This document shows, in pieces, positions 1 to 8,787 of a stretch of 64,000 nucleotides of DNA. The notes below the pieces were generated by a model. That model saw only the letters and a program-made list of their open reading frames with translations, had not been told where the DNA came from and did not search any database. The DNA is taken from assembly GCA_025594325.1 (NCBI GenBank), contig JANHCV010000008.1, forward strand, positions 1,364,001 through 1,428,000, written 5' to 3'. The position numbers and the translations under genes are program-made. The number at the start of each line of letters is the position of its first letter. The first letter of the stretch is position 1. Origin of the DNA: Blastocladiella emersonii ATCC 22665 (taxonomy: Eukaryota; Blastocladiomycota; Blastocladiomycetes; Blastocladiales; Blastocladiaceae).

Positions 1-935
1 GCGAGGGTCTTGGACGGGTCGCCGATCATGTCGTAGAGCGGGTCGGACTCCCTGCTGGGCGTGTCGTAAATTTTATGAGTGAAAACGTGTTTGACTTGCC
101 GCTCCGAGCCGATGACCGGGTCGTCGATATCAATCACCTCGGCCACGAGAGCGCGGAACTTGAGATAATAATCACCCACGGTGCTGCCGGGTCGCGGCTC
201 GAGGGCGTGGAACCGCGCGACCCACTCGCGGTTCCAGTCCGGATCCGCCGCGTTCATGAACACGCGCCGCGCCTCCACATCGGTCGCGGTCTCGCGCAAA
301 TAGATCGAGAAGACGTGGTACAGCGGTTTCGGTACGTTGAACCGCGACAAGTAAAGCGCTTGGCACAGCGGGATTTCGGGCGTGAGCGCCTGTAGCATTT
401 TGAGGTACTCGGCCGCGTCGCGTGCTACGCGCATCCGCTTCGGACCGCGAATCCCAAGCAGCGGCGCTCGTTCGCGGATGACGTCAAAGTAGCCCGAGTC
501 GTAGGAACGGCGGTGCGTGCCTAGCATGTGCGCAGGGACCGGTGTTGGGGCAAGTTCCGGCTGAGTCGAGTTTGCTGGTATGGTCCGAGTCAAGTCGTGT
601 GCACGGCGCTGTGCTGTATCGCTGCACTCCTCGATAGAACGCCGGAGATTTTCCAGCTCACAAATGACGGCCGCAAGCTCGGTCAACCGCGACGAAGCAA
701 GCTCGGATGAGCATCGTTGAAGGTGTAGCGTAAGCGATAGGTTGATGTGCTTGAGACGCAGTTCCATGGTCTGGCGGACCACGGCTTCAAGCAACTGGAC
801 CAAACCTGCCTCGTCGGACGGCAACTCGCGCAAGGCGACGAATCGAGCAAGTGCGGGCGGCAAGTGGACGCCGTCGCGCGACAGAAAGGTAAATAGCCTT
901 GAAGTTCCGTTGCATGGAGTACATGGCGATTTCAT
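1..935 (-). CDS. Gag-like zinc-knuckle family protein, copy A1 (3' end beyond window)
   Basis: The frame starts at the ATG complementary to 933-935 and stays open for about 311 codons to base 1, so the C-terminal part lies outside the window. The start follows the family pattern (MKSPCTPCNG followed by a Leu/Phe-rich stretch). The middle carries the family core: LLGIRGPKRMRVARD, ALYLSRFNVPKPLYHV, PRPGSTVGDYYLKFRAL and GSERQVKHVF. This helical core looks like a retrotransposon Gag/capsid segment; the zinc knuckle found in other copies would lie left of base 1. I see no stop or frameshift. A composite promoter element sits about 100 bases upstream at 1036-1059. The function is unknown; Gag ancestry is inference. 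Confidence 0.6.
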   Translation of the reverse strand, partial: MKSPCTPCNGTSRLFTFLSRDGVHLPPALARFVALRELPSDEAGLVQLLEAVVRQTMELRLKHINLSLTLHLQRCSSELASSRLTELAAVICELENLRRSIEECSDTAQRRAHDLTRTIPANSTQPELAPTPVPAHMLGTHRRSYDSGYFDVIRERAPLLGIRGPKRMRVARDAAEYLKMLQALTPEIPLCQALYLSRFNVPKPLYHVFSIYLRETATDVEARRVFMNAADPDWNREWVARFHALEPRPGSTVGDYYLKFRALVAEVIDIDDPVIGSERQVKHVFTHKIYDTPSRESDPLYDMIGDPSKTL

Positions 936-1035
936 GGTCGTGGGAGTGGTGTTAAGGCCTCGAGGGGGAGAGAGAGGAGGCGCTCGGGACGGTGGCGAAA
1001 TGGGCTGCGCCACACGACAAGAACGTGCGCCGAGG

Positions 1036-1059
1036 CATCACATGATTGTTTGACGCGTC
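1036..1059 (-). promoter_or_regulatory. composite GACGCGTC/ATCATGTGATG element upstream of A1
   Basis: On the minus strand it reads GACGCGTC, a 5-base spacer, then ATCATGTGATG. It ends about 100 bases upstream of the A1 start at 935. It contains an ACGCGT core (MCB-like) and a CATGTG/CACGTG-type core (E-box-like). Confidence 0.55.
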
Positions 1060-1198
1060 TCACACGAGCAGTTCATCAATGCGGTCTGCCCTTTGCTATT
1101 CTCGCTCACTGTCTTCGCTTGCCTTCTACCCAACTGCTTCGCAACGTCGCGTCCGCACCCTGATGCCGCACCTCGGACGAAAACGCTCGCTGAACCGA

Positions 1199-1366
1199 TC
1201 AACGACAAGGCTGCCATATAAGAAGCGCGAGGAGTTCTGTCTCACAGTCTGGCCGCTTTCGTGAGACAGCGAATAGGCTGAGAGCTGGCGCCAGACCGTC
1301 TCCGTTGAACATGAGAAGTGTAAATAGCTCCATGGGTCTGTTGAATGGAGTGCAGGGCGATTTCAT
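1199..1366 (-). pseudogene. N-terminal fragment of family A
   Basis: The ATG complementary to 1364-1366 opens MKSPCTPFNRPMELFTLL, matching the N-terminus of full-length family A proteins (M-x3-CTPCNGPEKLFSFL), followed by LAPALSLFA, the counterpart of LPPALARFV. The similarity stops after about 55 codons at a TAG near 1199. No core or zinc knuckle follows before A1. It keeps its own upstream element at 1436-1457. This is a truncated relic of a tandem copy. Confidence 0.6.
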
Positions 1367-1435
1367 AGCGACAGGATTGGCCTCACACCACCAAAAAGAG
1401 TCGAGAGTCCCCGAGCTCGGGTCGCTCATAGTTTG

Positions 1436-1457
1436 TCACATGATTCCTCGGCGCGTC
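1436..1457 (-). promoter_or_regulatory. composite element upstream of the family A fragment
   Basis: The minus strand reads GACGCGCC, a short spacer, then AATCATGTGA, about 70 bases upstream of the fragment start at 1366. The MCB-like half has one substitution (GCGCGT for ACGCGT). Confidence 0.4.
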
Positions 1458-1534
1458 AGCTCCGTTCGGCTGACCCCATCGAACGTGGCACTTCTCGCAG
1501 GCGTGATACTGCGATGAAGTCTATTTCAGCCCGC

Positions 1535-2995
1535 CTACACATCGAACAGCAGACCGCGCTTGGTCAGTACCGCCCTTGCCTCGTGCCAGACATCCAGCAC
1601 TGACTTGAGCGCCCACGCCTCTTCCTCCTTCAGCACGACAAGCAACGCGCCAAGTATTTCGGTGCACTGCTCGACCTTGAGCCTGTCGTTATTCGTCGAC
1701 AGACGGCGCCAGCACGCGCCGACGTTGTCGCGCAAGCGATTGATACTGTGAATCAGCTCCTTGGCCGTGCAATTGGCCGGCAACACGGTACACGCGCTCT
1801 CGGCACGCGCAACTTGGATCCCCTCGGCAAGCATCTTACCATAATTTTGGACGCGCTGATGCAGCTTTTTGCACTCGTGGGATGTGTGCGTCGCGGCCCC
1901 GTGCGCGTCGTGCTTGATGGATCGGCAGAAGGAACACCGATCCTTGCCACTGACGTTCTTGTGCAGGGCGCGCGATGTGTCTGCGGTCGGAAGTGGCGCC
2001 CGCGCGGGTGCGGCATCAGGTATGCGCAGCGAGGCAAAATGCGCAGCCAGTTCCGCAAGTGTCAGGTACTGCTCGCCGAGCATCTCGTTCACCGGGTCGG
2101 ACAGGCCGCCCATCACCTCGTAGAGCTTGTTCGAGAAGACGTGTTTGATATTCCGCTCGGAAGCAATGTTGCGGTTGTCGATATCGATCACCTCGGCAAG
2201 CAACGCGCGATATTCAAGGTGAAAGTCACCCACGGTACTGCCCGGCCGCGGCAAGAGCGCGAGAAATCGCTGGACCCAGTCACGGTTCCAGTTCGGATCC
2301 GCCGCGTCCAGGAACACGCGGCGCGCTTCCGCATCGGTCGCGTTCTCGCGCAAGAAGATCGCGAAGACGTGATACAGGGGTTTGGGCACGTTGAACCGCG
2401 CGAGATAGAGCGCTTGGGCGAGCGGAATCTCATAAGCAACAGCGCGCAACGAATCGAGAAAGTCATTTGGGTCCCGAGCGACCCGCATGCGCGCGGGCCC
2501 ACGGATCCCGAAGAGCGGTGCATCCTTGCGGATAGCCTGAAAAAAGGCCGTATTGTACGAGCGGCGGAACCCTTTCCGGTTGACGAGCGGGGCTGGCAGC
2601 TGGTGGGCCGTCGACGCACTAGAAGGGCCGTGTCCTGGCTTGGCAGAGCGGGAATCGGGTCCTTGTTGTCGTACACGTGCGCGATGCTCCTCGATGGCGG
2701 AGCTCAAGAGCTCGAGCTCCCGAACCATGGCGGCCAGTTCAGTTTCAGCCGAGGGCTCCAACATGGGCGCTAGCTGTTGCAGGCACCGCGAAAGAGACAA
2801 CCGAATGATTTGGATCCGCAAGTCCATGGTTTGGCGAGTGACGTCTCCCAATAGGTTTGAGAGCTCCTCGTCGCCGGTCGGGAACTCGTTTGAGCGGACG
2901 AAGCGAGCAAGTGCTGGCGGCAAGTTGCCGCACTCGTGCGCAAGGAAAGAAAATAGCTTTTCGGGTCCGTTGCATGGAGTGCATGAGGCTAACAT
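1535..2995 (-). CDS. Gag-like zinc-knuckle family protein, copy A2 (486 aa)
   Basis: The open frame extends further upstream, but the start chosen is the ATG complementary to 2993-2995, because the peptide then begins MLASCTPCNGPEKLFSFL as in the other copies and lies about 95 bases from the composite element at 3089-3112. Residues about 148-300 form the family core (RRSYNTAFFQAIRKDAPLFG, PLAQALYLARFNVPKPLYHV, LPRPGSTVGDFHLEYRAL). Residues 354-375 form a knuckle C-x2-C-x12-H-x4-C ending HTSHEC, close to the GHTTEEC style of Ty3/gypsy Gag zinc knuckles (known family feature). A Trp-Ala-Leu-rich helical tail follows. No protease, RT or LTR is linked to it. It is intact. It may be a domesticated or non-autonomous Gag; cellular role unknown. 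Confidence 0.65.
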   Translation of the reverse strand: MLASCTPCNGPEKLFSFLAHECGNLPPALARFVRSNEFPTGDEELSNLLGDVTRQTMDLRIQIIRLSLSRCLQQLAPMLEPSAETELAAMVRELELLSSAIEEHRARVRQQGPDSRSAKPGHGPSSASTAHQLPAPLVNRKGFRRSYNTAFFQAIRKDAPLFGIRGPARMRVARDPNDFLDSLRAVAYEIPLAQALYLARFNVPKPLYHVFAIFLRENATDAEARRVFLDAADPNWNRDWVQRFLALLPRPGSTVGDFHLEYRALLAEVIDIDNRNIASERNIKHVFSNKLYEVMGGLSDPVNEMLGEQYLTLAELAAHFASLRIPDAAPARAPLPTADTSRALHKNVSGKDRCSFCRSIKHDAHGAATHTSHECKKLHQRVQNYGKMLAEGIQVARAESACTVLPANCTAKELIHSINRLRDNVGACWRRLSTNNDRLKVEQCTEILGALLVVLKEEEAWALKSVLDVWHEARAVLTKRGLLFDV

Positions 2996-3088
2996 GGTGT
3001 TGGGAGGGAGTATACGGTGGTTGCAAGGAGGCGCGGTGGTTTGAACGCGCTGCTGCGATCTGAAACGCAGGTTCGACCTGCGGCGGGA

Positions 3089-3112
3089 CATCACATGATA
3101 TCTCGACGCGTC
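3089..3112 (-). promoter_or_regulatory. composite element upstream of A2
   Basis: The minus strand reads GACGCGTCGAG, then ATATCATGTGATG, ending about 94 bases before the A2 start at 2995. Confidence 0.55.
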
Positions 3113-3287
3113 CACGCTCGCTCGCCAACCGCCCGGGCTCCCGTTCTCTCAGTCCGGTTCTCGGGGTGAGCCGCCCTCCTAGCTGACGCCCAGCGCTTAC
3201 GACCAACGTGCGTCCGAAGAGTGCCGTCGGATCCGACTCGCATCGGCAATGAATATGCAAACAAACGTCGTGCAATATTGTTATCAG

Positions 3288-3464
3288 TCAGATCAGAGCC
3301 ATCCCTTGCTGCATCGAGAGAGTCTCCTGCAGCAAGTCCTGGCCAGCCTTGAGCGCCCACGCCGCCTGCTCAATTGGCAGCGCGAGATACGCCGCGAGGC
3401 CCTCGACTACATTCGTAACATGATCCATGTCCTCGCTCTCAGCCATGCATCGAGGACCTGAGAT
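3288..3464 (-). pseudogene. C-terminal fragment of family A
   Basis: Reading the minus strand from about 3464 to the TGA at 3288-3290 gives VVEGLAAYLALPIEQAAWAL and then KAGQDLLQETLS. This matches the family A tail (VELLAAFLALPIEREEWALKAVRDMLRETLA). No matching core lies upstream. With the N-terminal fragment at 1199-1366 it brackets A2, as expected if neighbouring tandem copies were deleted to stubs. Confidence 0.55.
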
Positions 3465-3555
3465 ACCTGATGCTGAGCCTGGCGGAAGGTAGCAACAGTT
3501 GGATAGTCGTTTATTCAGTTAATGATCGTAAGAATTTGGTTCCGCGTGCAAAAGG

Positions 3556-4959
3556 CTACTCGGCCCGATGCCAGCCGCGTTGTTTCCCCTCCGTTCGGGT
3601 TGCTCGCCACATCTCCTGGACAGACCGGAGAGCCCAGCCTTCCCGCTGAACTGGAAGCGCGAGAAGCGCTGCGAGGAGGTCCACGCAATCGCCAAGCTTG
3701 TACTTGTGCGACCTTGTCGGTAGAAAGCCAGAATAGCCACCAATGTACGTGCGCAGCTCTTGCATAGTGCGAATGAACTCGTCCGCCCCGCAGTCTCCCT
3801 GCCAAACTTGACGAGGGACCCGCGCTCGCGTCACGTAGATTCCCTCGGCGAGCATCGCGCCGTAGTGACTCGTGCGCTTTAACCTGCAGCACTCCTCGGT
3901 GGTATGCGATCCAGCGGCGTCTCGCTCACGCGGCAACGCGCGGCAGAAATGACACGACATATCACGTTTGACACTCCCGCGGCCCGGCGTTGGCCTCTCG
4001 ACTACCGTTGACGAAGTCGAGTGGCGGACTATTTTGAGCGAGGAAAGTTGACTTGCCATTTCGGCGAGAGAAACGGTTTCGAGGCCAACCAATTTGTTGA
4101 TGGCCATCGTCGCTGCGCCCAGGACCCGGTGCAGCTTGATTGAGAATATGTGCTTGATCTGCCGCTCGCTGCCAATAACCGGATCGTCAACATCGATGAC
4201 CTCGGCAAGCATCGCTCGGTACTCGACGTAAAATTCGCCCAAAGTGCTACCCGGTCGCGGCTCGAGTCTGCAAAACCGCTTGAACCACTCGCGGTTCCAG
4301 TTCGGGTCGGCTGCGTTCAGGAACACGCGACGCGCTTTGGAATCTGACGCGGTCTCGCGCAAGAAGATGCAGTAGACAGTGTAAACCATTTTGGGCACGT
4401 TATGCCGGGCGAGGTAGAGTGCTTGCGCGAGCGGGATACTTGGTACGAGCTTCCAGAGGTGGCCAACAAACTCGATTGCGTCTCGTGCGACCCGCGAGCT
4501 CGGCCCGTCGATGCCGAGGAGTAGCGCGGATTCTCGGATGACTCGGAAGCAAGCTGTATCATACGATACGCGAGGCTTGCCCGGCGTGTGCCACAGCGCG
4601 CTGACGGGCGACTGTGGTCGGGACGAGCGCTCGTTTCCAAGAGCACGGCGTTGCTCGATCGTGGGAGTCAACTCGTTGAGCTCATCAAGAAGCGCGACGA
4701 GCTCAGCCATCTCGGGGGCCGCCTGCTCGGGTAGACGGTGGTCAAGGCCGCAAGTGAGGGACACGCGAATCGACTGAATGCGCAAGTCCAGTTTCAACAG
4801 AATCACCGCTTTTAACAGCTGTAGCAGCTCAGAGTCGGCCGGGGGAAACTCGTTGGAGCGTGCGAAGCTGACAAGAATCGGCGGTAAACTGTCGCGCCGC
4901 CGCAAAATGAACGAAAACAGCTTTTCAGGTTCGTTGCATAGAGTGTCTGGTGTTTTCAT
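3556..4959 (-). CDS. Gag-like zinc-knuckle family protein, copy A3 (467 aa)
   Basis: The start at 4959 (MKTPDTLCNEPEKLFSF) was chosen over a longer upstream frame by comparison with other copies and its spacing to the composite element at 5041-5063. The core segments are present: SYDTACFRVIRESALLLGID, LAQALYLARHNVPKMVYTVY, EPRPGSTLGEFYVEYRAML and GSERQIKHIF. The knuckle CHFC-x12-HTTEEC is intact (C-x2-C-x12-H-x4-C). The tail carries DLLAALLALPVQREGWAL. No lesions were seen. The spacer upstream of A3 (4960-5296) resembles the one upstream of A4 (6767-7111), so the array grew by duplicating units of gene plus promoter. Function unknown; Gag-derived by inference. Confidence 0.65.
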   Translation of the reverse strand: MKTPDTLCNEPEKLFSFILRRRDSLPPILVSFARSNEFPPADSELLQLLKAVILLKLDLRIQSIRVSLTCGLDHRLPEQAAPEMAELVALLDELNELTPTIEQRRALGNERSSRPQSPVSALWHTPGKPRVSYDTACFRVIRESALLLGIDGPSSRVARDAIEFVGHLWKLVPSIPLAQALYLARHNVPKMVYTVYCIFLRETASDSKARRVFLNAADPNWNREWFKRFCRLEPRPGSTLGEFYVEYRAMLAEVIDVDDPVIGSERQIKHIFSIKLHRVLGAATMAINKLVGLETVSLAEMASQLSSLKIVRHSTSSTVVERPTPGRGSVKRDMSCHFCRALPRERDAAGSHTTEECCRLKRTSHYGAMLAEGIYVTRARVPRQVWQGDCGADEFIRTMQELRTYIGGYSGFLPTRSHKYKLGDCVDLLAALLALPVQREGWALRSVQEMWRATRTEGKQRGWHRAE

Positions 4960-5296
4960 GGCATTGGAAGTGCTGTACGTGTCGCCGATCAGAGAGGAGA
5001 CGGTCCGCAAGCAAACAGCCTGGGTCGCCCAACTTGAAACGTCATGTGATAACTCGACGCGTCGCCTCCGCGTCGCTCTCGCAAAGCCCGTCACGATCAT
5101 GTCGTGCATGCTTGCCGACCGCTTCCGCCTCAACTCGAATGGAAGCGGCGACAATCATACACGCGCTCCCCGTCAAACTTTCGCTCAGGCTCACATGAGG
5201 TGTACATCGCCTGGTTGCTCACGTTTTGAACACCAGAGAGGGCATCAGCTGCAACACAACAAGTCAAAATATAGTTAAACACGCAGCGACTCACAC
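4960..5296. repeat. tandem-unit spacer, copy 1 (between A3 and A4)
   Basis: Two blocks recur in the 6767-7111 spacer: the run after the composite element (GTCGCCTCC then CGTCGCTCTCG, to about 5175) and GAGAGGGCATCAGCTGCAACA near 5236-5256. The spacers are diverged direct repeats, so the duplicated unit is about 1.8 kb (gene plus promoter). Confidence 0.6.
5041..5063 (-). promoter_or_regulatory. composite element upstream of A3
   Basis: The minus strand reads GACGCGTCGAG, then TTATCACATGAC, about 82-104 bases upstream of the A3 start. Confidence 0.55.
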
Positions 5297-6766
5297 TCAT
5301 GCACCATTGAACCATCCCTTCTTCCTGCCAACAACGAGCGTCTCGCGCAACACATCACGGACCGCCTTTAGTGTCCGTTCCGACTGATCGATTGGGAGGG
5401 CAAGAAACGCTACAACGAGCTCGACGCTGTCCTGGACATTGATTTCGTTGTCGCCTCCAGATCCAGGCACCTGTGCTTGTGCCTTTCTTAGTGCCCGCCG
5501 CAGGTCCTGCAGATCCTGGACCAAGGCACGAATTGAGCCGTGTTCGCGCCAGAGGTCGCGCGGAGCGCTCACCTGCGCGATGAAGATTCCCCTGGCAAGA
5601 ACAACATCGTAAAACCGCGCGCGCAGCAGTTTGTGACACTCTTCAAGTGTATGTGTTGCTGCGCCGTGGCTCTCGCGTGTCAAGGTCCGGCAGAACAGGC
5701 AACGGTCATTGCCTGAGAGCTTCGCCTGGCTGGTGGCCAGTTCCGAGTCAACGGGGTGTCGCGACAGAGGCATTTTCGCTGAATCGGGAATCTTGATGGA
5801 AGCAAATTGGCGCGCCATGTCTGCGACGGTCTAGTTAGGATAATTGACCATTGAGTGGATCGCATCAGATGATTCGACAAACGCCTCGTGCAGCTTGTTG
5901 GAAAACACGTTCTTGACTTGGCGCTCGCTCCCGATCATTGGGTCGTCGATATTGATTACCTCGGCGAGAAGGGCACGAAACTCGAGATAGAAATTGCCCA
6001 CGGTGCTCCCTGACCGGGGCTGCAGCGCATGAAACCGGGCGACCCACTCGTGGTTCCAGTCGGGATTGGCTGCATTGAGAAAGACCTGCCGCGCCTCCGC
6101 ATCGGTCACGTCCTCGCGCAAGAAGATCGATACAAGATGGTACAGCGGCTTCGAAACGTTGAATCGCGAGAGATAGAGAGCTTGCGCAAGTGGGATGGTA
6201 GGCACAAGCTCCTGCAGCAGACTGAGATACTCGGCGGCGTCGCGCGCAACCCGCATCCGCTTCGGGCCGCGGACTCCAAGCAGCGGCGCTGACCTGCGAA
6301 TAGTCTGGAATTGATCCGACTCGTATGAGAGGCGGAAACCGCGAAAGACGCTGGCTGGTTTGCGCGGCGCGGACAGGTCATTCGATCGCGTGCGATTTTG
6401 GGTTGCAGGAAAACACTGAGCCCGAACATCCTGGGGAGTTTCGAGGCGTCGCTCGATCGCGGAGCTAAGCGTCTCGAGCTCACGAAGAACTTCCGCGAGC
6501 TCGGCCGCTTGCACGCGGTCCAGCTCGGACGACTTGTGCGACTGATGACGTGAGGCCTGGTCAAGAGACAGGTGGATGACGCGTATGCGCAGTTCCATGG
6601 ACTTGCGAGTCACAGCATCAAGCAGCTGGATGAGATCCGCGTCGCCAATCGGAAACGTATTCGATGCGACGAATTGAGCAAGTGCTGGCGGTAAGCTGTC
6701 GCGGTCTCTCAAAAGGAAGGAAAATAGCTTTTCTGGTCCGTTGCATGGAGTGCATGGTAGTAACAT
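5297..6766 (-). pseudogene. Gag-like family copy A4, single nonsense codon
   Basis: A 490-codon frame opens at 6766 (MLLPCTPCNGPEKLFSFLL) and would end at 5297 (RKKGWFNGA), but it is interrupted by one in-frame TAG at 5831-5833. Reading through, the frame continues without shift (TVADMARQFASIKIPDSAK), and A5 has an Arg codon at that site. Core and knuckle (CLFC-x12-HTLEEC) are otherwise complete. This is therefore a recent pseudogene, or a gene expressed as two parts or by readthrough. It is closest to A5, with which it shares flanking sequence on both sides. The composite element lies at 6867-6890. Confidence 0.65.
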
Positions 6767-7111
6767 GGTGGCGTAGGTTTCATACGTATGCGTTGGAGAG
6801 CGGAAGCGCCGATCGAGGCGGCGATCGTCTCGCGGGCGCCTCGAGACACCTCACGTGCACTTGAAACATCATGTGATAGCTCGACGCGTCGCCTCCCCGT
6901 CGCTCTCGTAGGCCCGTCGCGATCCTGTCACGCATGCTTGACGACCCTTCTCGCCTGAATTCTAATAGGAGCAGCCACGCTTACACACGCGCTCTCTGGA
7001 AAAGTGTTGCTTGGCCATTATGAAATGGGCGGCGTCGCCCTCCTCCTCCCGTTCCTAACACCGGAGAGGGCATCAGCTGCAACAAAACAAGTCAAAAAGA
7101 GCGGACCCCGC
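6767..7111. repeat. tandem-unit spacer, copy 2 (between A4 and A5)
   Basis: Diverged direct repeat of 4960-5296. It includes the promoter element, the GTCGCCTCC run, the ACACACGCGCTC run, and GAGAGGGCATCAGCTGCAACA at about 7066-7086. Confidence 0.6.
6867..6890 (-). promoter_or_regulatory. composite element upstream of A4
   Basis: The minus strand reads GACGCGTCGAG, then CTATCACATGATG, about 100 bases before the A4 start at 6766. Confidence 0.55.
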
Positions 7112-8580
7112 TCACGCATCATGGAACCACCCCTTCTTCCTGCCAAACGCGAGTGTCTCGCGTAACATTTCGCGGACCGCCTTGAGTGCCCACTCCTCCC
7201 GCTCAATTGGCAAAGCAAGAAACGCGGTGACGCGCTCGACGCTGTCCTCACCATTGACCTCGTCTTGGCCACCAGACTTTTGGACTTGTCCGTTCCGCAG
7301 TCCCCGCCGCAGGTCGTGCAAGTCGCGGATCAAGGTACGAGGTGGTCCGTGCTCGCGCTGAAGCTCGCGCGGAACACACGTACTTGTAATACGGATCCCC
7401 TTGGCAAGAATTGCGCTGTAGAACCGCGCGCGCAGCAGCTTATGGCATCCTTCAGCTGTACGAGTCCCTGCACCATGATCCTCGCGCGTCATGTCGTGCA
7501 GAACACGCAACGGTCCTTGACCAAGAGCTTGCCTTGGTTTCGGACCAAGTCGATGTCAAGGATGGGTCGCGACACGGATGCGTGCGGTGAGTCGGGAATT
7601 TCAACGGAGGCATGCTGGCGCGCCATCACGTCGGAGACCGTCCTGCCCGCGTAATTGACCACCTCGTGGAGCGCATCGGATGTGTCACCGAGCGCGTCGA
7701 GCAACCTGTTGGAAAATACGTGTTTGACTTGCCGCTCGCTGTCAATCATTGGGTCGTCGATGTTCATGACCTCCGCTAGCAGCGCGCAAAACTCGAGGTA
7801 AAAGTCTCCAACGGTGCTGCCCGGTCGCGGCTTGAGCGCCGAGAAGCGCTGGACCCAGCCACGGTTCCAGTTTGGATCGGCTGCATTGAGAAACACCTGG
7901 CGCGCCTCCGCATCGGTGGCTCTCTCGCGCAAGAAGATCGAGAGAACATGGTACAGCGGTCTCGACACGTTGAATCGTGAGAGATAGAGAGCTTGCGCGA
8001 GCGGGATAATGGGGACGAGCTCCTGCAGCGCTTTGATATAATCGGCTGCATCGCGCGCGACCTGCTTTCGTTTCGGACCGCGGATCCTAAGCAGCGGCGC
8101 TGATCTGCGAATGGTCTGGAATTGATCGAGCTCGTATGAGAGGCGGAAACAGCGAAAGCCGCGGACTGGTTTGCGCGGCGCGGGTGCGATAGTTGATTGC
8201 TTGTGGTTTGGAGCGCCAGGCGTCGACTGACGAGCTCGAAAGTCATGGGGAGCTTCGAGGCGTCGCTTGATCACGGAGCTGAGCGTCTAGAGCTCGCCGA
8301 GAATGGCCGCGAGCTCGGCCTCTCGCGCGCGCTCCAGCTCAGTCACATCGAGCGACTGCTTACGCGCGGCCTGGCCAAGAGTCAAGTGAATGGCGCGTAT
8401 GCGCAGGTCCATGGACTGGCGGATCACGGCATCAAGCAGCTGGATGAGATCCGCGTCGCCGATCGGAAACGCGTTTGATGCGACGAATTGAGCAAGTGCC
8501 GGCGGCAAACTGACGCGGTCTCTTACAAGGAAAGAAAAGAGCCTTTCTGGTCCGTTGCATAGAGTGCATGATGGTGGCAT
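7112..8580 (-). pseudogene. Gag-like family copy A5, nonsense and frameshift
   Basis: It opens at 8580 (MPPSCTLCNGPERLFSFL). A TAG at 8287-8289 replaces the Glu codon of A4 (GELETLSS). The frame then continues (VIKRRLEAPHDF) through an intact core (QALYLSRFNVSRPLYHVL, KPRPGSTVGDFYLEF) to the zinc knuckle, where a one-base deletion near 7495-7505 disrupts CVFC. The remaining tail (TREDHGAGTRTAEGCHKL to KKGWFHDA) is in the next frame and ends at 7112. It also has a Glu-to-Gly change in the HTxEEC box. Its own element lies at 8661-8683. Confidence 0.65.
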
Positions 8581-8660
8581 GGTGCATTGAGCTTCATAGG
8601 TATGGGTTGGAGAGCGGGAACGCCAATCGCGTTGCGCCCCTTGAAACCTCCCGCGCGAAA

Positions 8661-8683
8661 CATCATGTGATCGCTCGACGCGT
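8661..8683 (-). promoter_or_regulatory. composite element upstream of A5
   Basis: The minus strand reads GACGCGTCGAG, then CGATCACATGATG, about 80 bases upstream of 8580. Confidence 0.55.
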
Positions 8684-8787
8684 CTCCTCCATCATGTTTC
8701 CCCTCCCCCCCCCCCACCACGATCTCGTTACAGGAAACAATGTTTTAAAACTGCGAGTCAGCAGAATGTATTCATTCATCCCGATCC

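Noticed and set aside
1748-2773. 341-codon plus-strand open frame
   Set aside because: It is the antisense shadow of A2 in GC-rich DNA, and similar antisense frames appear opposite every family A copy.
5831-5833. Altered genetic code or readthrough as explanation of in-frame stops in families A, B and C
   Set aside because: All three stop codons occur in decayed copies, at sites where paralogues have different sense codons, and frameshifts accompany them, so ordinary pseudogenisation fits better.
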